Origin: Lactuca virosa | Lineage: Eukaryota > Streptophyta > Magnoliopsida > Asterales > Asteraceae | NCBI GenBank assembly: GCA_928212115.1 | Contig: CAKMRJ010005523.1 | Span: 108,052,988-108,116,987, forward strand | Reading direction: 5' to 3' | DNA length: 64,000 bases | In this document: one piece after another, positions 46,368-57,916 of the stretch | Layout of the letters: every line of letters starts with the position of its first letter | Numbering within the stretch: position 1 is the first letter of the stretch | Notes under the pieces: model-generated | The model's input: only the letters and a program-made list of their open reading frames with translations | What the model was told of the DNA's origin: nothing | Database searches by the model: none | Program-made: the position numbers and the translations under genes

Positions 46368-47119
46368 TGTTGGATTAATGTCTAAGTCCATAACTATATT
46401 TGGTATGTACTTGACCCGACCCGGCATGGTCCATTTGGGTTGCACTTCACCGGCACAATTTATATGGATAGTCTTTTGAGAATAGTATATTTATGATTTA
46501 TATTAATATATTATAAGTTCTAATATATTAATATGGAATCATATTATTTAATTAGTATTGATCAAGAATTAATTTAGAATTAATTAAGTGATCAAAAAGA
46601 ACTAATTAAATATGGACTCTTATATATATGGAATGGGTCAAGTTCATTTAGGTTGGGCTAAGCTTTCATGGATGGTCCATGGAGCTTTTAACCCATGGAT
46701 CCTATGTAAATGAAAGGTCATGGGTATTAGGGTTTACATGGATGTAACCCTAATCCTCCATAATATATAAAGGGGTCCTTGGCTCATAAAATTGGCACAA
46801 GTGTGTGAAAATAAGAGTGGGTCGATTTTAGTGTGCATACATATTCTCTCAAGTTCTTCCAAGGTGTTTTGGTGATTTGTGATTCCATTTGAGGCCTCCA
46901 CACTATTGGGGCTAAGCTCTTAAAGCTTGAAGACATCAAGCTACATCAAAAGGTATGTCATCTAACTAGAACTTTGTAGTATAGGTGCTTCATAATATGC
47001 TAGTTAGGATGAAACCTTGGAATAGTTAATATTTGCATGTATAATAGAGAAAACATAGATCCAAGGTTTATAGGGTTGCATGTACACCATAGGAGTGTTA
47101 GAATGCTCAAAACCCAACA
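46368..47119 (+). repeat. Copia 3' LTR
   Basis: 752 bp from TGTTGGATTAATG to ACCCAACA, followed by the AAGGC target copy. Confidence 0.95.
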
Positions 47120-47124
47120 AAGGC

Positions 47125-47662
47125 ACCCCAGGCAACTCTTCGGGAAAAACGTCCCGAAAGTCCTGCACTATCGGCACACTGTCAATATCTGCTACCTCCT
47201 CTATTCGCGTGTCCGTAACATAAGCCAAAAATCCCGTGCAGCCCTGCTGCAAAAACCTCCCGGCCCTCGCGGCTGAACAGAGGGTCGGGCCCTGCGAGGC
47301 CCTCTCGCCCTGAATGACCAGCTCTCCCCCCTTTGGGGTTCAAACCCGGACCAACTGTCGCCCACAATCGATCATGGCCCCGTTGGCCCCCAACCAGTCT
47401 GTCCCAATGATCACCTTCAATCCTCGCAACGGTATGGGAACTAAATCAACGCGAAACCTCTCGCCATGCACATTCAGGATACAGTCCTGGTATACTCTCG
47501 CAGCACTCACAGTGCGATCATCTGTAATCTCCACCTCGAGCGGGGTATCCAGAGTCCCCGACGCGTCTTGGAACTTCTTGCTAAGCGCAAGAGACACAAA
47601 CGACCGGGTAGCACCCGAATCAAATAAAACATGAGCCGACATACCATTGACCAAAAAGGTCC
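47125..47662 (-). pseudogene. Tekay-like aspartic protease and start of pol (5' part)
   Basis: The minus-strand frame begins at the end of the intron-like segment (GTFLVNG) and shows the retropepsin active site VLFDSGATRSFVS. The partner motif region 'IIGTDWLGANGAMIDC' follows, then the linker 'VQDFRDVFPEELPGVP' before the RT. The frame shifts near 47340-47250. The Copia element cuts it at 47124, and it resumes at 39526. Protease would cleave the Gag-Pol precursor. Confidence 0.88.
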
Positions 47663-47730
47663 CTATAAAAAAACATAATACATACATATAAGCATTTAAC
47701 AATACAAGGTAGAGAAGAGTAGACACATAC
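47663..47730 (-). other. 68-nt intron-like segment between gag and protease
   Basis: On the minus strand the segment starts GTATGTGTCT and ends TTTTTTTATAG, and is T-rich. Unspliced, gag reads 10 more codons into it and stops at 47696. Removing it joins GTG-GCT-G to GG-ACC, that is VAG-TFLVNG, and puts gag and protease in one frame (checked by coordinates). Confidence 0.7.
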
Positions 47731-48937
47731 CAGCCACAACGTCTGGCGCTGCCCGAGCCTCCTCGGTAGTCAGCTGAAAAGTGCGGCTTTTCACCGATGG
47801 AGCTTCCACCCTGACAGGGCGACCGTCAGTAATCCTCATAGTGGCGGGCGCGGGCGCCGCCACTGATCCTCCTCCTCCACCTTGCAACTTCGGACAATCG
47901 GCCTTTTTATGGCCTGTCTGGTTGCAGTGAAAACATATCAAGCCCTTCTTGGGGCAATCCTTACTCATGTGGCCCTGCTGGCCACAAGAGTAACATCCTG
48001 ATATCCCGGTTGTCCGACAAGTCCCACTATGAAACCTCCCGCACTTGGCACACCGGCCCCGACCCCTACCCGAAGAATCGGAGGTCTTAGGCTTCTTAGC
48101 CTGATCCCCTGCTGCCTGTACCTGCTCAGTCTTTCGCTTCGTGCGGGACTCCAACTCCATCTCCCTCTCACGGGCCTTCTCCACCATCTCATTCAGGGTT
48201 TTGCACCCTGTAAAGCTCACAAACTCCCGAATATCATCCCTCAGCATGGAATGATATCTCATCCACCTCATATCCTCATCCGTAGCGTACTGTGGGATCA
48301 ACAATGCTCGCTCCCGAAACTTGGCGGTGATCTCCGCCACGATCTCGGTGGTCTGCTGAAGGTCATGAAACTCCCTCACAAGTCGTTGCACCTCGATAGG
48401 TGGTGCAAACTCCAAATCAAATCGTCGAACAAACTCAACCCTCGCCATCTCAGCCACTCCGGCTGGCCCCACCTGGCTAGTAACCTCGCCCCACCAATCT
48501 CGGGACCTGTCCCTCAGCATACAGGAGGCAAATCCAACCTTTGCCTCCTCCGGGCAAGAACTTGTGCGCTGGGCATTCTCAATGTCCGCTACCCAGCGTC
48601 TGCTCACAATGGGATCCCTGACCCCCGAGAACTCTGGAGCTCCACATGCCTTGAACTCCCGAAACGAGGGAGTTCTGGCTCCACCCTGACCCGTAGAAAC
48701 ATCAGCCCTGAATGCCCTAAGCCTCTCTTCCATGATCTCCATCATGCCCTCCTTGACCGTCCCAAAGATGACTGGGGTAGAGTCAAGGATGCCCTTCGTA
48801 ACCTCGGCCGCAATCAACTCACGCAGCCTCTCGTCAATACCATCAGTAGGGCAGCCTGACCCAGCCTTGGACCCAGATCCTGATCCTGATCCCCCTGCTC
48901 CAAACCGCGTCATCACCATGCTGAACTGAAATATCAA
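47696..48937 (-). CDS. Tekay-like Gag polyprotein (open reading frame intact)
   Basis: 414 codons including stop, with no internal break. The likely start is the ATG at 48919 (MVMTRFGAGG), although an upstream in-frame ATG at 48937 exists. Domains in order: Gly/Ser-rich N-terminus; a retrotransposon gag core ('FREFKACGAPEFSGVRDP', 'ASCMLRDRSRDWW', 'EFVRRFDLEFAPPIEVQ'); a basic linker; and three Cys-His knuckles near residues 300-350 (CAKCGRFHSGTC, CYSCGQQGHMSKDC, CFHCNQTGHKKADC). Gag binds the element RNA and forms cytoplasmic particles. The last ~10 residues come from the intron-like segment. The pol that should follow is broken, so the element as a whole is dead, but this ORF could still supply Gag in trans. 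Confidence 0.9.
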   Translation of the reverse strand: MIFQFSMVMTRFGAGGSGSGSGSKAGSGCPTDGIDERLRELIAAEVTKGILDSTPVIFGTVKEGMMEIMEERLRAFRADVSTGQGGARTPSFREFKACGAPEFSGVRDPIVSRRWVADIENAQRTSSCPEEAKVGFASCMLRDRSRDWWGEVTSQVGPAGVAEMARVEFVRRFDLEFAPPIEVQRLVREFHDLQQTTEIVAEITAKFRERALLIPQYATDEDMRWMRYHSMLRDDIREFVSFTGCKTLNEMVEKAREREMELESRTKRKTEQVQAAGDQAKKPKTSDSSGRGRGRCAKCGRFHSGTCRTTGISGCYSCGQQGHMSKDCPKKGLICFHCNQTGHKKADCPKLQGGGGGSVAAPAPATMRITDGRPVRVEAPSVKSRTFQLTTEEARAAPDVVAGMCLLFSTLYC

Positions 48938-49596
48938 AACATAATGATCAGGATATCTATAACGAGGGTTCTTTCATACTGGTTTCCCTCCCCTTTGGAG
49001 CCCCAGGTAAAACATGGCTTTGGGTACAGGTCCTGTGCTTCCAGTAGTACGGGACCAATACTACCTTCCACACCTACCTGTACCTTTTCCCCACTGCTCT
49101 ACCTAATGACTCCAATACAACCCAATACAATACCATAATCCACAACTAACACCCGAAACAAATCCTGGGTTGCCCTATGATTTGTCCTACCCATGACAAT
49201 CAAACCCATCACAACAGGTTGCTTTTATGCATGCAAATTATACACAGAAAGAACCAAATAGACTTTCGAATAAGAGATTCTACCCTAAGACCACATCCAA
49301 ACAAGGAAAAGAAAATAAGGCCAAATCAATCATTCTGAGGCTATAAGCTCCTAGCCGTATATGATTCTAAAAGCATACACATAGCAAGCTCCATATAAGC
49401 CATAAGACTCAAATATCAGTATAGCATGGCTATTCAAATTGGGAAACTACTTACTTGGCTCGGCTGACCACGCGCGTTGCACTCTCATCTTTTGGGTTTC
49501 TTTTAATTCCTTTTTGGTTACTTTTGAAAACACTTTATCACCTTCTTAGTTTGAGTCCTGACACACCCGAGGGTGTACCCGGATCCCTCAAACCAA

Positions 49597-49609
49597 GGCT
49601 CTGATACCA
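49597..49609 (-). other. Primer binding site of the main Tekay copy
   Basis: TGGTATCAGAGCC on the minus strand, intact, but now fused directly to the interior of the LTR because the LTR end beside it is deleted. Confidence 0.9.
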
Positions 49610-51101
49610 CATGGTCTTTACCTAGGACCGCCATGGGCTACCCCACATGGTCTTACATCCAATGCCATGGGCTACCCCACATGGTCTTTACCTAGGACTG
49701 CCATGGGCTACCCCACATGGTCTTATATCCAATACCACGGGCTCCCCTCGGGGTCTTCCATACCAACGTAATATCACACAACATATCAATTCATAAATGA
49801 ATAACACACACATAACATGATCACATAATGGGCCGGCCTTGGTGCCGTAGACCCATAGGTATGGTGAGAAGACTCACCTCTGTCCAATGAATACAATTAC
49901 TGCCCTCCCAATAATCCGCAACCTATGAAGCTGAATAATAACAATAATATATAATCAATGATAAGACCTTAAATTACCCAAGGAAAGGCCCAACCTTCAA
50001 ACTCTACCCCCAAGGCCCAATTACCCCTTTCTTGCAAATTGGACCCCAAAATCCAAGTCCAATATCCTTAATGGGCCCCTTGGCCCAATAAGGCCCAACC
50101 AATAAGTCCTTGGCCCAAACAGATGAAAAGGCCTCAATCTTACAGAGTCCAAACAAGCTCATCAGCCAAATGAGGCCCAAAGGCCCAAAACAGATTAGGG
50201 CCCATCTGAGCTGTGTACGCCCAACGTACCTCCCTGGTACACGTAGCGTACTGAGGGTCTAGTGACTACGCGCTGCGTACAGACAGTTACGCCCAACATA
50301 CAATCGTATTAAGCACTTTTCCCATTAAGTGCTTAATGCTCGAATCTCTCACGTCCAAAAGCTAGATCTAAGATTGAAAAGATGTCCCAAGGCATAAAGT
50401 TGGCAACTTTATGCCCTTGCATGTCTCATACACTCCCAACCACCCCATTAAGACCTTTTCAAGGTCTTTTACCCAAGCATGAGGTCACAACTCTCATCAA
50501 GCTTCCATTTTTATACTTCTAAATGACCAGGGGACCTCAGATCTGACTTTCATATCAAAAGGGAAGGCTTAACTCAACAAAATAGGTCCAAAGTTCATAA
50601 AAGGGACAAACCACCAAAACCCTAGCTAGATCTAAAGATTAGAAAGGAAAGATGCATGCTTTTTACCTCCAGAAGCTTTGCAAGATGCTTTTGGTGCAGG
50701 ATCTTGAAGCACTCTCTTGATCCAAGCTTGCTTGGCCACCCTTTCTTCTTGAAATACACACAAAAAGGCCACAAATACACTCTTTAAGGCCTAAGAATGA
50801 TCTCACAAGGTTTCCAGGAGTATATGGACGTTCTAGGGCTGTGGAGGCTCTCTAGGGTTTAGTCCAAGGGACTTAAAGTTGTTTAAATAGGCCTCAAGTC
50901 CGGAAAAATTAGGGTTTGCGTCCCTGGAGCGTACGCCCCGCGTAACTCAAGGTACGCCCGGCGTACCCTGAATTCCCCGCGACCATTTTTATGCGGTACG
51001 CTAAGCGTACACTTAAGTACGCCCAACGTACTTAAGGGACCAATTATGCAAACTTATCATTTCTTAGGGTTTCAGGACATACCAGAATTTTGGATGTTAC
51101 A
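49610..51101 (-). mobile_element. 5' LTR of the Tekay-like element, ~387 bp deleted at the primer-site end
   Basis: It ends GGATGTTACA at 51101 like the other copy. It lacks the TGTAACGACCC terminus and about 387 bp next to the primer site: the sequence passes from 'ctgatacca' straight to 'catggtctttacc'. The remainder follows the 34.8-36.7 kb LTR closely with scattered substitutions. Confidence 0.92.
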
Positions 51102-51697
51102 TATATACTCCTAGAAAGCTTTAGATGTGTAGATTCCAATAAAAAGGCAAATCTTTTGGAGTTTTGTGGAGGAAGTTATAACGTTTTTGCCACAACTGAA
51201 GCTGACGCCCAACAGATTCCAACGACAACCATAGTTTAATTCGATGACGAACACAAAATAGTTGACAACGCCTACAATAGACGTCGTTATGAACACATGT
51301 ATTCGCCTCTTTGGCACATTATTTGATTTTTGATTTTGTCCACAGGGACTTGTGTAAATTATGATATATGAGGTTGTTTTTTAGCTATAGTTTATGTGAT
51401 AACCAAGCTTATTTGAGATTTCTGTTCATACATTCACATAGTTGTTTGAGTTCTGATTTCTATGATAAACGAGATTTTTCCAGATTTTTATGCATAAATT
51501 CACATAATATTCTCTCAAAATTTTGATTTTGTCCAACAAGACTTGTGTAAATTATGATTTCTAAGGTTGTTTTTTATTTATAATATCTATAATAACCAAG
51601 CTGATTTGTGATTACTATTTATACATTCACATAGTTATTTATGAGTTTTGATTTCTTTGATAACCAATTTTGTTTCTGATTTTTATCCATATATTCA
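51102..51697. repeat. Host repeat array, continued
   Basis: The first ~100 bp ('agctttagatgtgtagattccaat', 'ttttggagttttgtggagg') continue the array broken at 33.5 kb. Then two related segments, near 51340-51480 and 51530-51680, share 'acttgtgtaaattatgat', 'aggttgttttttag/tt' and 'gataaccaa', so there is a second, older duplication with a period of about 190 bp. Confidence 0.6.
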
Positions 51698-51730
51698 CAC
51701 ACACACACACATATAAACACACACATACAT

Positions 51731-51823
<93 letters not shown>
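51698..51823. repeat. Compound (CA)n-(TA)n microsatellite
   Basis: About 50 bp of interrupted CA/TA-CA repeat followed by about 70 bp of TA repeat. Confidence 0.95.
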
Positions 51824-51824
<1 letters not shown>

Positions 51825-51825
<1 letters not shown>

Positions 51826-53040
51826 GGTTATGACGAATTTAAAGGCCACAAAGGCACACAACGGAAGAAAGAAAACAATAACCTCATAAGACAAAATGGA
51901 TCCATGTTCAACCAGATCTGTTGAAACTTACGTAATCAAAAGAATCAAGAAAACCGTACCCTTGTAGTCCCTTGTAATCATCTTTGATCTTGATGAAAGG
52001 AGAGTTCTAAGAGCCCAACATAGTGGTCCTCTTTTGTATTCACACCCAAGAAAGGATCCAATAAATCTTGACACCTCTTGATCTCATGAACACCTTGAAC
52101 ACGAAGAAAAAAAACTAAAATCGCCGCTTACGCACCGCGTTGGAGGACCTTACGCGCCACATTGACGATAAAAATTGGGAGGGTTTAGTGATAATCATGG
52201 TTGGGTGATTTTAGGTGGTTTTTCATGATCTAAAATTTCAGTCAGAAACCCCTATTTATACTTGAGTGATTAGGATTTCCATAAAGTGATTACTTGGTCA
52301 CAAAGCAACTATCTTTCACTTTAAACCCTTAAGGAATTACACGTTTCTATTAATTTATTAATCTATAATAAATCAACAAATAAACCCTCCTTATTTCTCT
52401 TTAGAAAAATATTGGTTAAATAATTTTTGCATGTAACCTAAAAGTACCCTACTATTAATAGTAATATTACCAACTATTGTGACTATGGGCACTATCTTTC
52501 AATAACTCCCACTTGCAACAGTCATTAACACTACGTGGTCCAATATTCACTAGTAATAAGTACAGAGTGTGCCATCTAATGAACTTGCCATACTCATAAC
52601 TTAAATGTATGATACAACCCTTAGATAAGTGATCAAATATTCATTTCATCTTGGTAATATTTATATGAATGTGAGACATGGAGATATGTCAATCTCGAAC
52701 GTTGAAGATTATGTTTCCCGATAGAGACTTGTGTCAACCAAAACAAATTGCACAGATGATCCTATCAATTCAGTGTGAGTACGGCCATACATTTTGATGT
52801 CAACACCAAATCATCGAATGAGCCAAAGATATCAACTCCTCCTATTAAGGCGGAAGGACCAAATAAACTTTAACTATATAGGTTTCGCCTATTCTTCATA
52901 TCATATCTAGTCAATCCCTGCATGGCTGCCAATTACTAACAACATTAGGGAGAAACCAAGACACAATAGATTGTAGGACAAAAACCTCATGCATCTATAT
53001 TTGAAGACTATATGATATATTATTTAGAATGGAAAACACA
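51825..53040. repeat. Dispersed repeat, copy 2 (partner at 14.9-16.8 kb)
   Basis: Same landmarks in the same order as copy 1, without the Tourist MITE. No ORF recognised. Confidence 0.65.
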
Positions 53041-53045
53041 ACACA

Positions 53046-53460
53046 TGTGATATCCTCTAATTTTCATAACCAATTAAAACTTTTTCTTTACGCTTTCAAT
53101 TTCATTTTATCATTGTTGGAGAAAATCCCAACATATTTGAAACATTTTGAGTACAAGTGATTGTACCAATTTAATGAAACCCTAAGGATGTCATAATCAA
53201 TACATATACATAAGTTATAGCGTAAACACCTAACGATCCTAAACTCTATTGCATGCTGTCTCTTAATCACTCAACATCCGAATCAAGTTTCAGTAGCTTA
53301 ATCTTGATACTTGTGATGCATGCAAACTGAGTGGGTCAGGATTGTGGAAACCTGGTGAGATACATAGGGATTTCAATCTCATAATATTTTTATGATAATA
53401 TTCCTTAATTATCAGACCTGCAAAACCAATTGTTACCAAACAATATAGATATACCTCAAA

Positions 53461-53509
<49 letters not shown>

Positions 53510-55090
53510 TTATGTATGTATATATATATTTAAAAGACATTTTATCCAAACATACCCATCCCTAGTCGATCTTCACAGATCCTAGTCCATAATTGTCAAG
53601 GAGAGTTATATCCCCGATGAACCGTTTAAGGTAAGGGTTTGACTACACAACTAGGGGATTCATTAGTTGGTGTAAGTCATAAGGCACCCAAGGCTTCAAA
53701 GCAATTTGATGAATAGGGTATTACCTTCATCTACGTCTGTAGGTTATGAGCCTACACTAGCAACGTAATTCACAAGACCGCCTAGAATGGTCAAGTGTTG
53801 TCCACCTGCTCTGGTAGATTACCAGACATACCGTTAAGTTGCCTGATCTGGACCCACCATTTATGGTCATCCAAAACGAATACTAAGATGTACTCCGGTA
53901 CGGAGCTACCGTACATTGATACGTAATAGTGTCATAGAACAGAGGTCTACTCTCCATTCCCAACATACATACCCATAACATGATGCTATCCATTATTCAA
54001 ACTTAATTAAATTACGCATGCTTTATAAGTCTTATTTCCCTAATAGGTAAGACTACCGTGCTTATGAACTTTCCTTGAAATACCAATTCTATTTTAGGCA
54101 ACCCTATCCTAATATTAACATAGAGTATTATGCATTTATATTTTCTTTATCTTTATCAAGAATAATACTATAATTATCTATTATCATGTAATCATATTAT
54201 CTATATACTAAAACACATATAGAAAAATATTTGGTTCGCTCCTTGTATATAAACACATATATGTATTTCTACCACATATTCCAGGCGATAAGCATATAGT
54301 TCACATATATTTAATACTTTCCATAATTATTTGTATTAAAATTATGTTCATGAAAGGGACTATGCACTCACTTGATAAAATAGGTGACTGACGATTTCGG
54401 CAGCGCTTCGCTTCGCACTTCCAAAGAAACCTAGATGTATAAAGCATTAATCTTTAGTCTAGTTTCATAATCGTGACGACTATAATAATTATGGTCTAGA
54501 TTCCTTAATAATCCCAATGTCTACATCAATAACTATTAAGTAGGGAATAACCAGGTAGGATCATATCAGAGGTAGGGTCTAATTGGTATACAGAGTATAC
54601 TGTTTGGAAATCTCACTTTAAACACCTCATTAAATCCAACATAGACATCACTCCCACAAGTAGATCAATCAGTATAATGACTTGGAATCACTGATAAATC
54701 TTAATTATAGGTTCATAATAATGACCATGACTATAATTAAAAGTTACACTTAAAGCAGAGTGAGTGTAGCTCAACTTACAGAGTATTCTGATGAAAACCA
54801 AGGATTATGTGGGAAGAACTCTGATACGGGAGCTTCTATTCACCGACTATCTAACACCACAGGGCTTCACTAAATTAATCAGGAACTAGGGAGTAAAACG
54901 GCTAAGAAACACGAGAGAATTACAGAGATAATGGAGAGGAAATATGTGAGAAATGAGGCAGGAAACGAGGGTTTAAATAGGCTGAAAACTGATGTGTTCC
55001 GTGCACCTGTTCTGTGCACCTGTTCCCTGTGCGTCGCGCACTTGGTCGGGTGGGTGACGTGGCTCCAGTAGGCGTTTGACAAGTGTCACA
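53046..55090 (-). mobile_element. LTR-like block, minus orientation
   Basis: It starts TGTGATATCC and ends GTGTCACA. Much of it is the reverse complement of the 55101-57916 block: 'cactcacttg' plus 'agcgcttcgctt' near 54370-54415 against 56640-56690, and 'gagtgggtcagg...ggaaacctggtgag' near 53327-53360 against 57590-57620. It holds a (TA)n tract at 53464-53506. No coding region, primer site or clear target duplication seen. Confidence 0.55.
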
Positions 55091-56518
55091 ATTTCGGTTG
55101 TGTAACGCCCATAGATTCGGGCTAGTCAATTTAGAGACGATAAGCGTCAAAAATTAATTTTTAATAGAAGATTATTTAGAATGAATAATCTTAACCAAGT
55201 CATAGTATATGTTACAAGGGTTCCGTACATATAAAGAACGCCGAAATCCGAGTTATAACGAAGAAGTTATGACCCGTCAAAGTTTTACGGCAAAACCGAC
55301 ACGGCACCGGGAGACGTAAATAGTGAATTTACAATAGAGGACTTTTTAGGCTTAGTGATATAAACAAAAGTTGTAGTATATGTTAAACCGAGAACATACA
55401 AAAAAAGAACGTCAAAATATGACTTCGTATGAGGAAGTTATGATTTTTCTAAGATTTGGCATAGCAGTGCACAACCCGAAATTCAAATTTTAGATCGATC
55501 GATTTTTGGCCAACGCAACCTAAATGAGAATTGAAGATCTCATTAATAGTAGCGCAACGGTAAAAGACAGACGAAAACGGACGTCGAATGAAGAAGTTAT
55601 AAATTTTTAACGGACTTTTCCTGTCCCGGCCTGTTAAAAATATAACTTTAAAAATAAAGTCAAAATTAGCCGACGGAGTCTAAATGAAAGTTGTAGAGTA
55701 CGTCTCCACCTACGCGTGGATATAAAAAAGCGTCAAAAACGGATTTCGTATGAACAAATTATAAATTATAATAGCATATTTACGTATTAAAATAAAGTAT
55801 AAATCATATATACGTATACATATATATACAAATGTATATATCATTAGAAATGTATCGACGATGCGGTCATTATAAGACTAGTTTTGAGTACTTTCGACAT
55901 TAGTTTAGTACAAATATCATTAAATCTATTTAAAATAGTATTATGAAGGGGTGCTTAGTCGTTTAGATAACTATAAGGTCATTAAGTAATTATGGAGGGT
56001 AGTTTTGTAAATTCAATTACTATAAATAAGAGCCTTGGGCTCTCATATTTCTTGCACCATTCTCTTGATTCAATAGTCTTTCTCTTCTTATCCCACGAGC
56101 ATTCCGGTCCCTCGTGATTCGACTTCTCTTTCTGTAGTTTTAGTATAGTAAGGTGAGCGTTGAAGCGCTGCACGAATCTTTCCTAAAAAGATTCAGCGGC
56201 GAAGTTCTGCCCCTGCAGAGCTCGACTCCTAGCTAAAACTCCCTTGTAAGTAAGTTATGCTTACCCTATTTTAATATAGCTTATATTTAAAATTAGTATT
56301 GTTATTATGAACTTATAATAAATATTTGGGCTATTATTATGACTTATATAAGTGTCGTTATAATATCTTTTAACTACTCGCGGTACGGGAATCTGGTTTA
56401 AAGGGCCGCATAGGGTTGTTGATTTCAGAAGTGCTATATGCCAAAATGGTTCTGCCCTCCGGTGTTTTATGTCTGACCCCTGTCTGTACATAGTGGTTGG
56501 AAATATTGTTTAAACGCT

Positions 56519-56520
<2 letters not shown>

Positions 56521-56558
<38 letters not shown>
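56521..56558. repeat. (AAT)n microsatellite
   Basis: About 38 bp of trinucleotide repeat. Confidence 0.95.
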
Positions 56559-57110
56559 GACTAATAATTAGTCACGGTAAATATTAGACTAAAATCTAGT
56601 GGTAATAATACTAGGTTTCGTCGAAGGAAATTATTTTTAAGAAGCGAAGCGCTGTCTGAGTTCGGAATCACCACCTTAACAAGTGAGTGCATAGTTACTT
56701 TCATCTTACACATAGATATGAAGTATTTAATATAAATTACATGTTATGTGTGCATATTGTCTGTATACTTGCCGTCTATGCTGGGTGAAAGATTTTTATA
56801 CATGTTTTAAATGATTTAAACTGTATATGTATTTTATATCTACAAAATGTGTTGGGTAAAACATGGATAGATGAAATAGTTGTTGTGTGACAAAATAAAA
56901 ATAAAATGATAAGAGGTGATATAGACCATGAGATAAGGGTGAGAGGTGAACCATAAGAGAAGCCTTTTACCCAAGTGTTGGCCCCGTCATCTATCAGAGT
57001 ATGGATGACAACCACAGACTATTCTAGACAGTCCAGTGGAACACTAGCAGGCTCGCAACCTGTAGGTGTTATTTGAACTGTGTATTCACCAGTTGTACTC
57101 TAAAAACCCA

Positions 57111-57380
57111 TTGACATGTATTGCGAGTGGATTCTCGGAAATGATATTGTCGATAAATGAGATAAAAACCCATTGACATGCATTGCGAGTGGATTCTCGG
57201 AAACGATATTGTCAATAAACGAGATAACCCTAGCAGATGCGCCTAAAGGACTCTACCGGAAGAAGCGCCTAATAGAGAACCTCATAACCCCAGCAGATGC
57301 GCCTAAAGGACAATACCGGCAGATGCGCCTCATAAGGAATGTCACAATTTTGGCAGCTGCGCCTAAGTGATAATATTAGT
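57111..57380. repeat. Two nested minisatellites
   Basis: 'cattgacatg.attgcgagtg' plus the next ~35 bp occurs twice (57111 and 57172, period about 61). Then 'cagatgcgcctaaaggac'-like units occur about four times with a period of about 60 (57234-57370). Confidence 0.85.
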
Positions 57381-57916
57381 AGCTGCGCTCGACAGATATG
57401 TCATTAGAAACAATGGATTTCGTGCCTATTCCTTAGGATAGTTCTTAGGAATGAATAAACGAGGAATAACTGATTCTTAGGGTAGATCCTTAAGAGTAAG
57501 GAAGATAATGGGGATGGGTAATTGGGTTGATTGTTTGATGTTTAAACATAATAATTATATTATTGTGGGTTGAAAACCCTATGTACTCACCAGGTTTCCC
57601 AACCTGACCCACTCAAGCTTATTTGTATCACAGGTGTCTATAAGAAGCTACTTTACACTAAGAGATTTAAAAGAGATGTAGATCACTAGTGTAAATAAAT
57701 GTAAGTTATGTTTATGCTTATGTTTCTGTATTGACGATGACATCCCAAATGTTTTAAAATGAATAAAATACATTTCTTAGGAAATGCTTTGATAACGTAT
57801 TTATCATGTTTTTCTGAGAACAAATTCCGCAACACTTTTATTAAAAGAGGTACTCTGATTTTTATAAAACATAAACAAAATCGGTCTTTTCTGGCCGTGA
57901 AAATGGGGATGTCACA

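Larger units (their letters stand above)
39527..47119 (+). mobile_element. Complete Copia-type LTR retrotransposon nested in Tekay pol
   Basis: 7593 bp with LTRs at both ends, flanked by a perfect AAGGC target duplication (39522-39526 and 47120-47124). It has a primer site after the 5' LTR, a decayed gag and pol, and a purine-rich tract before the 3' LTR. The two LTRs (752 bp each) differ at about six positions by my reading, so the insertion is recent. The polyprotein is not functional, so it must have moved with proteins from another copy. Confidence 0.95.
55101..57916 (+). mobile_element. LTR-like block, plus orientation (TGTAACGCCC...GGATGTCACA)
   Basis: 2816 bp with LTR-like ends TGTAACGCCC and GATGTCACA. 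The first 700 bp repeat phrases such as 'gaagaagttat' and 'ggatttcgtatgaac', typical of Gypsy LTRs. It contains an (AAT)n tract (56521-56558) and a GC-richer minisatellite (57111-57380). No primer site on the right and no purine tract on the left, so probably a solo LTR or a rearranged piece. The flanking 5-mers do not match. Confidence 0.55.

Noticed and set aside
47340..47726. Protease ORF starting at its own ATG (47726)
   Set aside because: The first ~20 codons lie inside the intron-like segment and do not resemble Gag or protease. The conserved part begins at GTFLVNG.
48029..48859. Plus-strand ORF of 276 codons
   Set aside because: Antisense shadow of the long gag ORF; its composition (Pro/Leu/His-rich) reflects the gag codons read backwards.
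51670..51924. ORFs on both strands over the CA/TA microsatellite
   Set aside because: Low-complexity translation of a dinucleotide repeat.
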